Shown here one piece after another: positions 8,340 to 15,918 of a DNA stretch of 36,369 nt. The notes beneath the pieces are model-generated. The model did no database searches and was not told where the DNA came from. It saw nothing but the letters and a program-made list of their open reading frames with translations. The DNA is from Gammaproteobacteria bacterium (lineage in GTDB: Bacteria; Pseudomonadota; Gammaproteobacteria; GCA-001735895), in the NCBI GenBank assembly GCA_018669845.1, contig JABHSO010000219.1, positions 1-36,369 on the forward strand, given 5' to 3'. Both the position numbers and the translations under genes were made by a program. Within the stretch, counting starts at the first letter, position 1. Each line of letters opens with the position of its first letter.

Positions 8340-8609
8340 TTAGCGACGCAGGCCTAATTTACCGATCAGATCTTTATAACGATCCTGATTCTTAGTTTTC
8401 AGATAATCCAGCAATTTACGACGCTGGTTAACCATGCGTAACAGACCACGACGTGAATGGTGATCATGTATATGATGTTTAAAGTGTTCAGTCAGATGAC
8501 TGATTTGATGTGATAATAATGCAACCTGCACCTCTGGTGAACCTGTATCACCTTCGCCGCGAGCGTGTTCTGTAATGATTGAACTTTTCTGTTCAGCAGA
8601 CATTGACAT
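8340..8609 (-). CDS. rpsO: 30S ribosomal protein S15
   Basis: S15 binds the central domain of 16S rRNA early in 30S assembly. The 89-residue product has exactly the E. coli length and the family signature [12 protein letters not shown], the [26 protein letters not shown] block and the GLRR C-terminus. I keep the first of two nearby ATGs because it gives the standard length. It has its own promoter, with a predicted untranslated leader of only about 30 bases, and is followed closely by pnp. Confidence 0.98.
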   Translation of the reverse strand: MSMSAEQKSSIITEHARGEGDTGSPEVQVALLSHQISHLTEHFKHHIHDHHSRRGLLRMVNQRRKLLDYLKTKNQDRYKDLIGKLGLRR

Positions 8610-8644
8610 AGTAAAAAATCTCTAAGGACCCGAAAAAGGGGGGT

Positions 8645-8673
8645 ATTCTACCTATGTGGGAGGCTGGTAACAA
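8645..8673 (-). promoter_or_regulatory. Sigma70 promoter of rpsO-pnp
   Basis: On the minus strand TTGTTA (8673-8668), a 17-bp spacer and TAGAAT (8650-8645) form a good promoter about 36 bases upstream of rpsO. A palindrome AAGCTATT-tc-AATAGCTT (8672-8689) abuts the -35 box and could be an operator or chance. The 190-bp gap between truB and rpsO shows no clear terminator. Confidence 0.7.
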
Positions 8674-8799
8674 GCTATTTCAATAGCTTAATAGATGAAG
8701 TTTTAACTGAATTAAAGAGATTGGTAGAAAACGACCTCAAAAGCCCGCAATTATTGACTTTAAACTCAACCAGCAAGACTTGAAATCAGGCTGAAAACA

Positions 8800-9723
8800 T
8801 TAAATATCCCGCATCATTCGTTTGGGAGCAACTCGACCATCCGATTGAATTTGACCCAATCCGATAAAACCCCTGGTTTCATCAACCAATCGAACCAATC
8901 CTTGAGTTGGAGATTTAGGAACTTGCACAGCTTGACCCTGTAAAATATAAAAACTCATGTCAGGGGTTAACTCAACCAGTGGCCAGTCAGTTAAAGCAGA
9001 CTCGATAGGTAACAGGCAATCACTCAGTTGCTGATCTTCACCATCACTGATTGTACGTAATTCATCCAGAGTAAAGGTTTTTGCATCCCAGAAAGGTTGA
9101 ACAGCTGTTCTAACAAGGGATGTAAGATATGCCCCGCACCCCAGATCATTACCTATATCTTCAGCCAGTGTACGAATATATGTTCCTTTAGAGCAATGAA
9201 TATCCAGCTCCAGCTGGTCATTATCAAATGCAATAACTTCAAGTTTAAATATTTCTATTTCACGGCTTTTACGTTCGACTTCTATACCTTGCCTGGCCAG
9301 GTTGTATAAACGTTCTCCCTTGTGTTTAACCGCAGAATACATGGGAGGAGTTTGCTGAATTTTGCCAATAAATTTGGCTATTGCCTGATCCAGTGATTCA
9401 GTTGAAACATTGACCGGTTTTTCACTAACAACATCACCTTCAGCATCACCCGTAGTGGTGGTAACGCCTAACCTGCAAATGGCACGATAAGATTTAGAAG
9501 AGTCCAGCAGATAACCGGAATATTTTGTTGCTTCACCAAAACAAACTGGCAGCATGCCGGTTGCTAACGGATCAAGACTTCCTGTGTGTCCTGCCTTATT
9601 TGCTTTGAAAATATTACGTACAGCCTGTAAAGCTTTATTCGAACTAATTCCGAGAGGTTTGTTTAACAGTAAGATCCCATTTACATCTTTAAACCCTTTG
9701 GGACTTCTTGATCTTCGACCCAT
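8800..9723 (-). CDS. truB: tRNA pseudouridine(55) synthase TruB
   Basis: TruB makes pseudouridine 55 in the T-loop of tRNAs. The 307-residue protein shows GILLLNKPLGISSN at the N-terminus and the catalytic motif AGHTGSLDPLATG with Asp51 as the nucleophile. It also has KxYRA-type SKSYRA, TPPMYSAVKHKG and the RCSKGTYIRTLAED-like HCSKGTYIRTLAEDIG. The C-terminal extension is of the usual gammaproteobacterial size. It starts five bases after rbfA ends, so the two are translationally linked in the infB-rbfA-truB order. Confidence 0.97.
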   Translation of the reverse strand: MGRRSRSPKGFKDVNGILLLNKPLGISSNKALQAVRNIFKANKAGHTGSLDPLATGMLPVCFGEATKYSGYLLDSSKSYRAICRLGVTTTTGDAEGDVVSEKPVNVSTESLDQAIAKFIGKIQQTPPMYSAVKHKGERLYNLARQGIEVERKSREIEIFKLEVIAFDNDQLELDIHCSKGTYIRTLAEDIGNDLGCGAYLTSLVRTAVQPFWDAKTFTLDELRTISDGEDQQLSDCLLPIESALTDWPLVELTPDMSFYILQGQAVQVPKSPTQGLVRLVDETRGFIGLGQIQSDGRVAPKRMMRDI

Positions 9724-9728
9724 ACCAG

Positions 9729-10100
9729 TTAATCTTTGGCAGGTTTAGCTTTATCGCGAGCGATGACCGAATCAATCAATTCATCCATAGTTCGTCCACG
9801 AATATCGGTATCATCAAAGATAAAAATCAATTTAGGAGTCAGTCGTGATTTAATTGCCTTGCCTAATTCGCGTTGCAGAAAACCCGCAGCATGAGTCAGG
9901 GCTCGACGGGTTTGTTCACCATCTTCCTCATTTAAAACACTGAAATAAACTTTTGCCGAAGACAAGTCACGAGTTACTTTCACATCCAGAATACTGGGCT
10001 GTGAAAGCCTGGGATCTTTCAGCGAATGTTGTATCAGCGATGACAGCTCACGATGAATCTGAGAAGCTAGTCGATCGCTACGAGGGTAATCTTTTGGCAT
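9729..10100 (-). CDS. rbfA: Ribosome-binding factor A
   Basis: RbfA is a KH-fold 30S maturation factor acting on the 5' end of 16S rRNA. The 123-residue product has the usual sequence landmarks: YPRSDRLASQIHRELSSLI, LKDPRL, VTRDLSSAKVYFSVL and the C-terminal RLTPKLIFIFDDT with a KH-like arrangement. Length is typical. It lies 39 bases downstream of infB and directly upstream of truB. Confidence 0.96.
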   Translation of the reverse strand: MPKDYPRSDRLASQIHRELSSLIQHSLKDPRLSQPSILDVKVTRDLSSAKVYFSVLNEEDGEQTRRALTHAAGFLQRELGKAIKSRLTPKLIFIFDDTDIRGRTMDELIDSVIARDKAKPAKD

Positions 10101-10139
10101 GAGTAAATCAGTATTTTACTGTTAGAAAAATTAAACTAA

Positions 10140-12809
10140 TTAATCTAACGTTCGCGCAACTTCAACACGATCAAATACTTCAATATGATCGCCAGGTCTA
10201 ACATCATTGTAGTTCTTCACTGCGATACCACATTCGGTGCCGTTACGAACTTCATCGACATCATCCTTAAAGCGACGTAATGATTCCAGTTCACCTTCAT
10301 AAATAACCACGTTTTCACGTAGGACACGAATAGGTTTACCACGTTTAACAGTACCTTCAATAACAATTGAACCGGCAACAGCACCAAACTTGGGTGACTT
10401 AAAGACATCTTTAACTTCTGCCAGACCAATAATAGTTTCTTTCGTTTCTGGTGATAACAGGCCACTCATGGCGGCTTTAACATCATCGATAATGTCATAG
10501 ATAACACTGTAATAACGAATATCTATTCCATAATCACCAGCGATACGTTTTGCTGAAGCATCTGCACGTACATTAAAACCGATAACGATTGTATTGGATG
10601 CCGCTGCCAGATTGATATCTGATTCATTGATTCCACCCACACCCGTAGATACAAGTTTGACCCGAACTTCATCGGTAGACAGATTCAATAATGCATCATT
10701 TAACGCTTCAGACGATCCCTGAACATCACACTTAACCAGCAGGTTAAGCTCAGCAACATCACCTTCTGTCATTGCATCAAACATGCCCTGTAGCTTAGCT
10801 TTTTGTTGTGCAGCCAAACGTGATTCTCTTATCTTGGTCTCACGAGTTTGTGCAATCTCACGAGCGCGTCGTTCACTTTCAACCACAAATACTTCATCAC
10901 CAGCGTTAGGTGTTCCTGACAATCCAAGAACTACAACCGGCATTGAAGGGCCCGCATTCTTAATCGACTTGGCAGACTCGTCATACATGGCACGGACACG
11001 ACCAAACTCTGTTCCTGCCAGTAATATCTGCCCTTTTTCAAGATTACCTGATTGCACCAGAACAGTAGCAACCGGTCCACGACCTTTATCCAGTGAAGCT
11101 TCAACAACAATACCTTTCGCCAGTCCCTGATCTGAAGCCTGTAATTCCATCACTTCCGATTGCAGCAATATCGCTTCAAGTAGAGCATCAATACCTTCAC
11201 CAGTGTGTGCAGATACATTCACAAACATATGCTCACCACCCCATTCTTCAGGGATAACTTCAACAGCACTTAATTCATTTCGAACACGATCCGGGTCAGC
11301 ATTTTCCTTGTCACATTTATTGACTGCAACAATTAAAGGAACACCGGCAGCTTTAGAGTGCTGGATAGCTTCTTTAGTCTGAGGCATAACCCCGTCATCA
11401 GCAGCAACCACCAGGATAACGATATCAGTTGCCTGAGCACCACGTGCTCTCATCGCAGAGAACGCTGCGTGGCCAGGAGTATCAAGGAAAGTGATCACAC
11501 CGTGATCTGTTTCTACATGATAAGCACCAATATGCTGAGTAATGCCACCCGCTTCTCCAGAAGCTACTCGAGTTTTTCTAATATGATCTAGCAAAGAAGT
11601 TTTACCATGATCTACATGACCCATAATAGTAACAACAGCTGGTCGTGTAACCAGATGCTCTTCATTCACTTCAATATTCTTTTGCAGATCCTGCTCAAAA
11701 TTATCTTCTTCAGCAGCTGTAGCAACATGCCCCATTTCTTCAACAACCAGAATCGCGGTGTCCTGATCAAGCAGTTGATTGATTGTGGCCATGGTGCCCA
11801 TTTGCATTAGCACTTTAATAACATCACCGACTTTAACAGCTATTTTCTGAGCTAACTCGGAAACAGAAATGGCTTCGGGTACCGCAACATTTCTCACTAC
11901 AGGAGCTGTTGGTTTCTCAAAACCATGAACGTTATCCGAAGGAGGAGCGACATTACGACGGCGACCTTTTTTACCTTTGCCTTTACTGCGCTGGTTGTGA
12001 TCGCTACCGGGTTTTACATGAATTTCTTTACGCCCGTAGCGAGTATTTTGACCCGCCTTCTGTTTACCCTTTCCATGTCGACCTTTCTCATCAGCCTTAC
12101 CTTTAGCAGCCACTTCAGCTGCAGCAACGTCAGGTACAGGAGCAGCAGGTGCTGGAGCAACAACCGGTTTGACTGCTGCCATCATTTCTTTCTCAACAGC
12201 AGCTCTTACCTGAGCTTCAAGGCGAGCTATTTCAGTTTCTTCTCGTGCAGCCTGCTCTGCTTTCTGAAGAGCTTCCTGCTCTGCCTTAAGTCTTGCTTCT
12301 TCGGCTTCCCTGGCAATTTTTTCCTGCTCGGCTATGCGTGCTTCTTCTTCCGCTTTTTTCTGGGCAGCTAAAGCTTCTTCTGAAATAATTCCTTCTTCAA
12401 CTACTGGAGGTGGAGGAACTTCCTGTGGGATTTCCTGGGCAGTTTCAGCAGGAACCTCAACAGGTACTTCCGGTTCAACCGGTTCTTGAACTTCAGTGCG
12501 ACGAACGTAAGTTTTCTTTTTACGCACTTCCACATTGATTGAACGAGCTGAGGTATTTCTGCCACTGCCGCTGCCACTAACCGTGAGTCGTGTTTTATCT
12601 TTACGGCGTAAAGTAATTTTTTTCGGGCCGGCCTTCTTATCCTTACCATGACAGGTTCGAAGAGATTCCAGTAACTTCATTTTATCTTCATCAGAAATCG
12701 GATCATCTGCACCCGCAACCTTTACGCCGGCATTGCGTAATTGTTCCAGTAACTTATCAACAGAAACCCCAATGACTCCTGAAAGTTGTTTTGCTGTTAC
12801 ATTAGACAT
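10140..12809 (-). CDS. infB: Translation initiation factor IF-2
   Basis: IF-2 is the GTPase that brings fMet-tRNA to the 30S subunit and promotes subunit joining. The 889-residue protein nearly equals E. coli IF-2 in length. It begins with the IF2N fold ([20 protein letters not shown]). A long charged Ala/Glu-rich coiled region (about 130-230) and a basic Gly/Lys-rich segment follow, then a second IF2N-like domain near 320. The G domain starts near 395 with GHVDHGKTS, then [20 protein letters not shown] and NKCDK. Domains II, III and IV follow, with [21 protein letters not shown] at the end apart from the last strand. It sits 55 bases after nusA. Confidence 0.97.
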   Translation of the reverse strand: MSNVTAKQLSGVIGVSVDKLLEQLRNAGVKVAGADDPISDEDKMKLLESLRTCHGKDKKAGPKKITLRRKDKTRLTVSGSGSGRNTSARSINVEVRKKKTYVRRTEVQEPVEPEVPVEVPAETAQEIPQEVPPPPVVEEGIISEEALAAQKKAEEEARIAEQEKIAREAEEARLKAEQEALQKAEQAAREETEIARLEAQVRAAVEKEMMAAVKPVVAPAPAAPVPDVAAAEVAAKGKADEKGRHGKGKQKAGQNTRYGRKEIHVKPGSDHNQRSKGKGKKGRRRNVAPPSDNVHGFEKPTAPVVRNVAVPEAISVSELAQKIAVKVGDVIKVLMQMGTMATINQLLDQDTAILVVEEMGHVATAAEEDNFEQDLQKNIEVNEEHLVTRPAVVTIMGHVDHGKTSLLDHIRKTRVASGEAGGITQHIGAYHVETDHGVITFLDTPGHAAFSAMRARGAQATDIVILVVAADDGVMPQTKEAIQHSKAAGVPLIVAVNKCDKENADPDRVRNELSAVEVIPEEWGGEHMFVNVSAHTGEGIDALLEAILLQSEVMELQASDQGLAKGIVVEASLDKGRGPVATVLVQSGNLEKGQILLAGTEFGRVRAMYDESAKSIKNAGPSMPVVVLGLSGTPNAGDEVFVVESERRAREIAQTRETKIRESRLAAQQKAKLQGMFDAMTEGDVAELNLLVKCDVQGSSEALNDALLNLSTDEVRVKLVSTGVGGINESDINLAAASNTIVIGFNVRADASAKRIAGDYGIDIRYYSVIYDIIDDVKAAMSGLLSPETKETIIGLAEVKDVFKSPKFGAVAGSIVIEGTVKRGKPIRVLRENVVIYEGELESLRRFKDDVDEVRNGTECGIAVKNYNDVRPGDHIEVFDRVEVARTLD

Positions 12810-12864
12810 CGTATTCGATCCTGATAGTGTATTTTTCTACTTTAAACTTTTTAGACTGGACAAA

Positions 12865-14361
12865 TTATTCTGACTCTTCAGCGAACCAGGGCTCGCGAGC
12901 CTGCATAATTAATTTCCCAGCCAAATCCCGATCAATCCCTTCGAATTCTTCGATATCATCAACGGCCTGTTCAGCCAGATCTTCCATCGAGTAAATTTTA
13001 TTAGCCGCTAGAGTAACCGCAATTTCATCGGTCATTAATTCCATATTCAGCAGATCTTCATGGGGCTCTTTCGTCTCTTCAGTAGCGATAGCCATCGTTA
13101 ACAGTGCATCACGAGCACGCCCACGCAGTTCTTCGACTATATCTTCATCAAACTCTTCAATTTCCAGTAATTCAGCAACTGGAACATAAGCAACTTCATC
13201 AATTGAGGACAAACCTTCCTGAACTAAAATAACAGCAACTTCTTCATCAACATCTAGCTGATCCATGAACACTTTAGCTAATTTCTTTGTTTCGGCGTCT
13301 GATTTTTCTTCGGCTTCAGATTCGTCCATCACATTTAAAGTCCAGCCAGTCAATTGACTTGCCAGCTTAATGTTTTGACCACCACGGCCTATAGCCTGAG
13401 ATAACTTATCAGTAGGTACTGCTATATCCATCTGACCGGCTTCTTCATCGATCACAATTGAAGCTACTTCGGCAGGAGACATTGCATTAACCACAAACTG
13501 AGCCAGATTCTCATCCCATAAAATGATATCAACTCGCTCTCCAGCCAGCTCATTAGAAACTGATTGAACTCTGGAGCCTCGCATACCTACACAGGCACCT
13601 ACAGGGTCCATTCTTGGATCGTTGCTTTTTACCGCAATTTTAGCGCGCATACCCGGGTCTCGTGCAGCCGATAGAATCTCAATTAAATCCTGACCGACTT
13701 CTGGTACTTCCAGTTTGAACAGTTCAACTAAAAATTCTGGTGCAGTACGACTGATAAATAACTGAGGCCCACGTAGTTCACTGGCTATTTTGTACAGATA
13801 TCCCCTGATACGATCACCGGGACGAACAGCTTCACGAGGAATCATTTCTTCACGAGGAATAAATCCCTCTGCATTTTCACCCAGGTCAACGTATACGTTT
13901 CCACGTTCAACCCGTTTTACCTGCCCCATAACCAGAGTACCTTCACGGTCCTGATAGGCATCAATCACTTTTTTCCTTTCTGCTTCACGAACTTTTTGAA
14001 CAATAACCTGTTTAGCAGTTTGAGCAGCAATTCGATCAAATTCTACTGAATCTATTTGTTCTTCAACAAATTCACCTAATTGAATCTCCGGCTCATCTAT
14101 TTGTGCAGCTTCCAGAGTAATCTGCTTTAGAGGTTCTTCAAGCCCTCCATTTTCTGCAGGCTCGACAACTTCCCATTGGCGATAAGTATCATAGTCTCCA
14201 GTGTTTCTATCAATATCAACACGCACACCGATTTCCTTTTGATGTTTTTTACGGGTTGCAGAAGCCAGAGCAGCTTCAATTGCTTCAAAGATAACTTCTC
14301 TGTCTACACCTTTCTCGTTGGAGACAGTATCAGCAACTAATAGAATTTCTTTATTATCCAT
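12865..14361 (-). CDS. nusA: Transcription termination/antitermination factor NusA
   Basis: NusA binds RNA polymerase and modulates pausing, termination and antitermination. The 498-residue protein has the N-terminal polymerase-binding domain and an S1 domain near 135-200 (GTLVMGQVKRVERGNVYVDL). KH1 contains the conserved GACVGMRGSRVQ, KH2 contains QAIGRGGQNIKLAS, and two acidic helix-hairpin-helix repeats lie at the C-terminus (about 360-495). The two repeats are the gammaproteobacterial form. A GAGAG sequence lies upstream of the ATG. It is the second gene of the rimP-nusA-infB operon, 30 bases after rimP. Confidence 0.97.
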   Translation of the reverse strand: MDNKEILLVADTVSNEKGVDREVIFEAIEAALASATRKKHQKEIGVRVDIDRNTGDYDTYRQWEVVEPAENGGLEEPLKQITLEAAQIDEPEIQLGEFVEEQIDSVEFDRIAAQTAKQVIVQKVREAERKKVIDAYQDREGTLVMGQVKRVERGNVYVDLGENAEGFIPREEMIPREAVRPGDRIRGYLYKIASELRGPQLFISRTAPEFLVELFKLEVPEVGQDLIEILSAARDPGMRAKIAVKSNDPRMDPVGACVGMRGSRVQSVSNELAGERVDIILWDENLAQFVVNAMSPAEVASIVIDEEAGQMDIAVPTDKLSQAIGRGGQNIKLASQLTGWTLNVMDESEAEEKSDAETKKLAKVFMDQLDVDEEVAVILVQEGLSSIDEVAYVPVAELLEIEEFDEDIVEELRGRARDALLTMAIATEETKEPHEDLLNMELMTDEIAVTLAANKIYSMEDLAEQAVDDIEEFEGIDRDLAGKLIMQAREPWFAEESE

Positions 14362-14391
14362 CGTGACTCTCTTAAGTGTAATGCTTATATT

Positions 14392-14838
14392 TTATACCTG
14401 TTTTACCAGGTTAGCCTTAGCTATATCCTGATAGGGCAGCTCATAAATCTCATTATCGACATCAATAATAACCAACTGGTTTTCATCGACACCTTTTAGT
14501 ACACCGCTGAAATTTTTCCGTCCATTCAGCGCGACGCCCAACTTGATCTTTGCCTGTAAACCTGAGAATTTTTCAAAATCAGAGAATTTAAACAGTGGCC
14601 GATTTATACCCGGAGATGACACCTCCAGATCGAAAGCCATTTCAATAGGATCTTCCACATCGATAACAGCACTTATCTGGCGACTGACTTTGGCACAGTC
14701 ATCGACTGTAATACCATTATCATGATCAATAAAGATCCGCACCACACCGTGATGTTCACTGCTGTGAAACTCAATACCTACCAGTTCATAACCCATTGAT
14801 TCGACAACAGGCTCGAATAAAGCTGTTAAATCCTGCAA
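14392..14838 (-). CDS. rimP: Ribosome maturation factor RimP
   Basis: RimP assists 30S assembly. The 148-residue protein contains the family blocks LVGIEFHSSEHHGVVRIFID, VDDCAKVSRQISAVIDVED and FDLEVSSPGINRPL, followed by a small SH3-like C-terminal domain. Translation begins at a TTG (14838-14836) preceded by GAGG seven bases upstream; no ATG is available at this position. It is the first gene of the rimP-nusA-infB-rbfA-truB run, just downstream of the initiator tRNA and its terminator. Confidence 0.95.
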   Translation of the reverse strand: MQDLTALFEPVVESMGYELVGIEFHSSEHHGVVRIFIDHDNGITVDDCAKVSRQISAVIDVEDPIEMAFDLEVSSPGINRPLFKFSDFEKFSGLQAKIKLGVALNGRKNFSGVLKGVDENQLVIIDVDNEIYELPYQDIAKANLVKQV

Positions 14839-14898
14839 GTTTTTACCTCTGCCATATTTTGAATTATCAAAAAATTAGTGACACAAAGTTTAAGCAAT

Positions 14899-14925
14899 AA
14901 AAAAGGCCCATATAGGGCCTTTTTG
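14899..14925 (-). terminator. Terminator/attenuator between tRNA-fMet and rimP
   Basis: AAAAAGGCCC and GGGCCTTTTT form a perfect stem with a short ATAT-containing loop, followed on the minus strand by a T-run. It lies about 60 bases past the tRNA 3' end and about 60 before rimP. In E. coli the metY-rimP-nusA transcript has attenuating terminators at this position, so partial read-through into rimP is plausible. Confidence 0.85.
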
Positions 14926-14984
14926 TCTATTAACCTGTAACAAAACTATATAAATAGTTGACATACTTCAGGCCAAATTAAATT

Positions 14985-15061
<77 letters not shown>

Positions 15062-15074
15062 TCAGAGGAGCGAG

Positions 15075-15103
15075 AGTTTAGCCATGTTGTATTCAGATTA
15101 CAA
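15075..15103 (-). promoter_or_regulatory. Promoter of tRNA-fMet
   Basis: On the minus strand TTGTAA (15103-15098), a 17-bp spacer and TAAACT (15080-15075) end 13 bases before the tRNA. The sequence between -10 and the tRNA is GC-rich (CTCGCTCCTC), as in the discriminators of stringently controlled stable RNA promoters. Confidence 0.7.
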
Positions 15104-15199
15104 GCTGTTTTCAGGCTGTTTTCTAAATAGATTTAACTTAATGCCCTAAACTCACTAAAAGCACGCTTTTAATCACATGCTGCATAGTTTAACTCAATA

Positions 15200-15478
15200 T
15201 CAGGATACTGCTACGTTATAAAGTGTCTGTGTTGGAAACGCAAACTCCAGACCGGCTTCATTAAACTGCTTTAATATTCTCATACTTATTTCTTCTGTGT
15301 TCCATCAATTTGTCATCATTTCTGGAAATGTGATTGATTTGAGAGCAAGAGCTAAACCAAAACCCATCACCATAACCTGAATAACAGCCGGTACTTCAAC
15401 CACATCGACGATAATATCATCCAGTTTGGTTTTTATTTTTGACAGGAACAAACGAAAAATTAAAAAAATACCAATTAA
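15200..15478 (-). pseudogene. Remnant of a MscS-family mechanosensitive channel gene
   Basis: Two adjacent minus-strand pieces encode parts of one protein family. The first (15478-15305) reads LIGIFLIFRLFLSKIKTKLD then continues DIIVDVVEVPAV and a hydrophobic stretch, like a transmembrane region of MscS-type channels, and ends at a TGA. The second (15306-15200), in another frame, reads WNTEEISMRILKQFNEAG followed by LEFAFPTQTLY, the characteristic MscS C-terminus, then a stop. The pore helix, the beta domain and the N-terminus are missing, so this is a gene with a large internal deletion and a lost 5' end. A short AAAAGCacGCTTTT palindrome at 15157-15170 may be its old terminator. The remaining 15479-15605 holds the control region of the small exported protein. 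Confidence 0.75.
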
Positions 15479-15492
15479 TTATCTCACCTGAT

Positions 15493-15505
15493 GTGACAAA
15501 GTCAC
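15493..15505. promoter_or_regulatory. Palindromic operator-like site 1 (GTGACAAAGTCAC)
   Basis: A 5-3-5 palindrome, GTGAC-AAA-GTCAC, with perfect arms. An exactly reverse-complementary copy lies 40 bp downstream. Both lie upstream of the small exported protein gene. No known regulator is recognised; the five-base gap between TGTGA and TCAC is one short of a CRP site. Confidence 0.55.
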
Positions 15506-15532
15506 CCAACAAATACCAATTACCCGCCTGAC

Positions 15533-15545
15533 GTGACTTTGTCAC
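15533..15545. promoter_or_regulatory. Palindromic operator-like site 2 (GTGACTTTGTCAC)
   Basis: The second perfect 5-3-5 palindrome starts 40 bp after the first, about four helical turns. Each copy is preceded by ATACCAATTA and CCTGAYGTGAC, so a larger unit appears duplicated (the first copy has five extra bases). It ends 60 bases before the ATG, near where a -35 region would lie; TTGGAA-N16-TATCAT (15556-15583) is a possible promoter. Confidence 0.55.
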
Positions 15546-15605
15546 TTTCCTTATTGGAAATTACTTCTATATTGATATCATTATTCAACTTTTTGAGGAA
15601 CTACC

Positions 15606-15854
15606 ATGAAAAAAATACTCACTACACTTGCTCTTTTAACTGTTGTTGGCAGCAGTGCTGTTATGGCATCAAATGTTGACGATGGATTCAACTGGCCTGG
15701 TGGACTATCTACTGGAAATACTCAAAGCCAACAGCTTCAGGTAGAAAAAGCATCTGGCTTTAACTGGCCAGAAGGAAGATCATTTGAAAGTAACATCAAC
15801 ACCAGCAGCCATGCTGAAGTTGCTGATGGAATGAACTGGCCTGCAGGTTTCTAA
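15606..15854 (+). CDS. Small exported protein with three GFNWPxG-like motifs
   Basis: This is an 82-residue protein of no family I recognise. A clear signal peptide (MKKILTTLALLTVVGSSAVMA) should be cut after residue 21, leaving about 61 residues without cysteines. GFNWPGG (27), GFNWPEG (51) and GMNWPAG (75) start exactly 24 residues apart, and the protein ends two residues after the last motif's Pro-Ala, with GF. The linkers are Ser/Asn/Gln/Thr-rich. GAGGAA seven bases before the ATG is a strong ribosome binding site. The gene has its own control region with two palindromes and its own terminator, so it is a stand-alone unit. Function unknown; it could be a periplasmic or secreted binding peptide. 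Being a real gene is well supported by the signal peptide, the repeats and the flanking signals. Confidence 0.85.
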   Translation: MKKILTTLALLTVVGSSAVMASNVDDGFNWPGGLSTGNTQSQQLQVEKASGFNWPEGRSFESNINTSSHAEVADGMNWPAGF

Positions 15855-15876
15855 ATAAGTTCTGTAATGAGTTCAT

Positions 15877-15909
15877 AAAGCCCCGGATATTCGGGGCTTT
15901 ATTATTTTA
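15877..15909 (+). terminator. Terminator shared by the small exported protein gene and the SNF2 gene
   Basis: AAAGCCCC-ggatatt-like loop-GGGGCTTT, followed on the plus strand by TTTATTATTTT, lies between two convergent genes ending at 15854 and 15919. The stem is symmetrical and can serve both, with the better T-run on the plus strand. Confidence 0.85.
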
Positions 15910-15918
15910 AGGCTGGAA

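Noticed and set aside
10783..12371. Plus-strand open frames opposite infB (65 to 148 residues)
   Set aside because: They are antisense shadows of a fully conserved IF-2 gene, with low-complexity Cys/Phe/Ser-rich products and no ribosome binding sites.
15492..15545. CRP binding sites at the two GTGAC palindromes
   Set aside because: TGTGA and TCAC are separated by five bases, not six, and the arms extend to GTGAC/GTCAC with a three-base centre, so a different regulator is more likely.
15606..15854. Bacteriocin or RiPP precursor
   Set aside because: The leader is an ordinary Sec signal peptide and no modification, protease, immunity or ABC export gene is adjacent, so a repeat-containing exported protein is the safer description.
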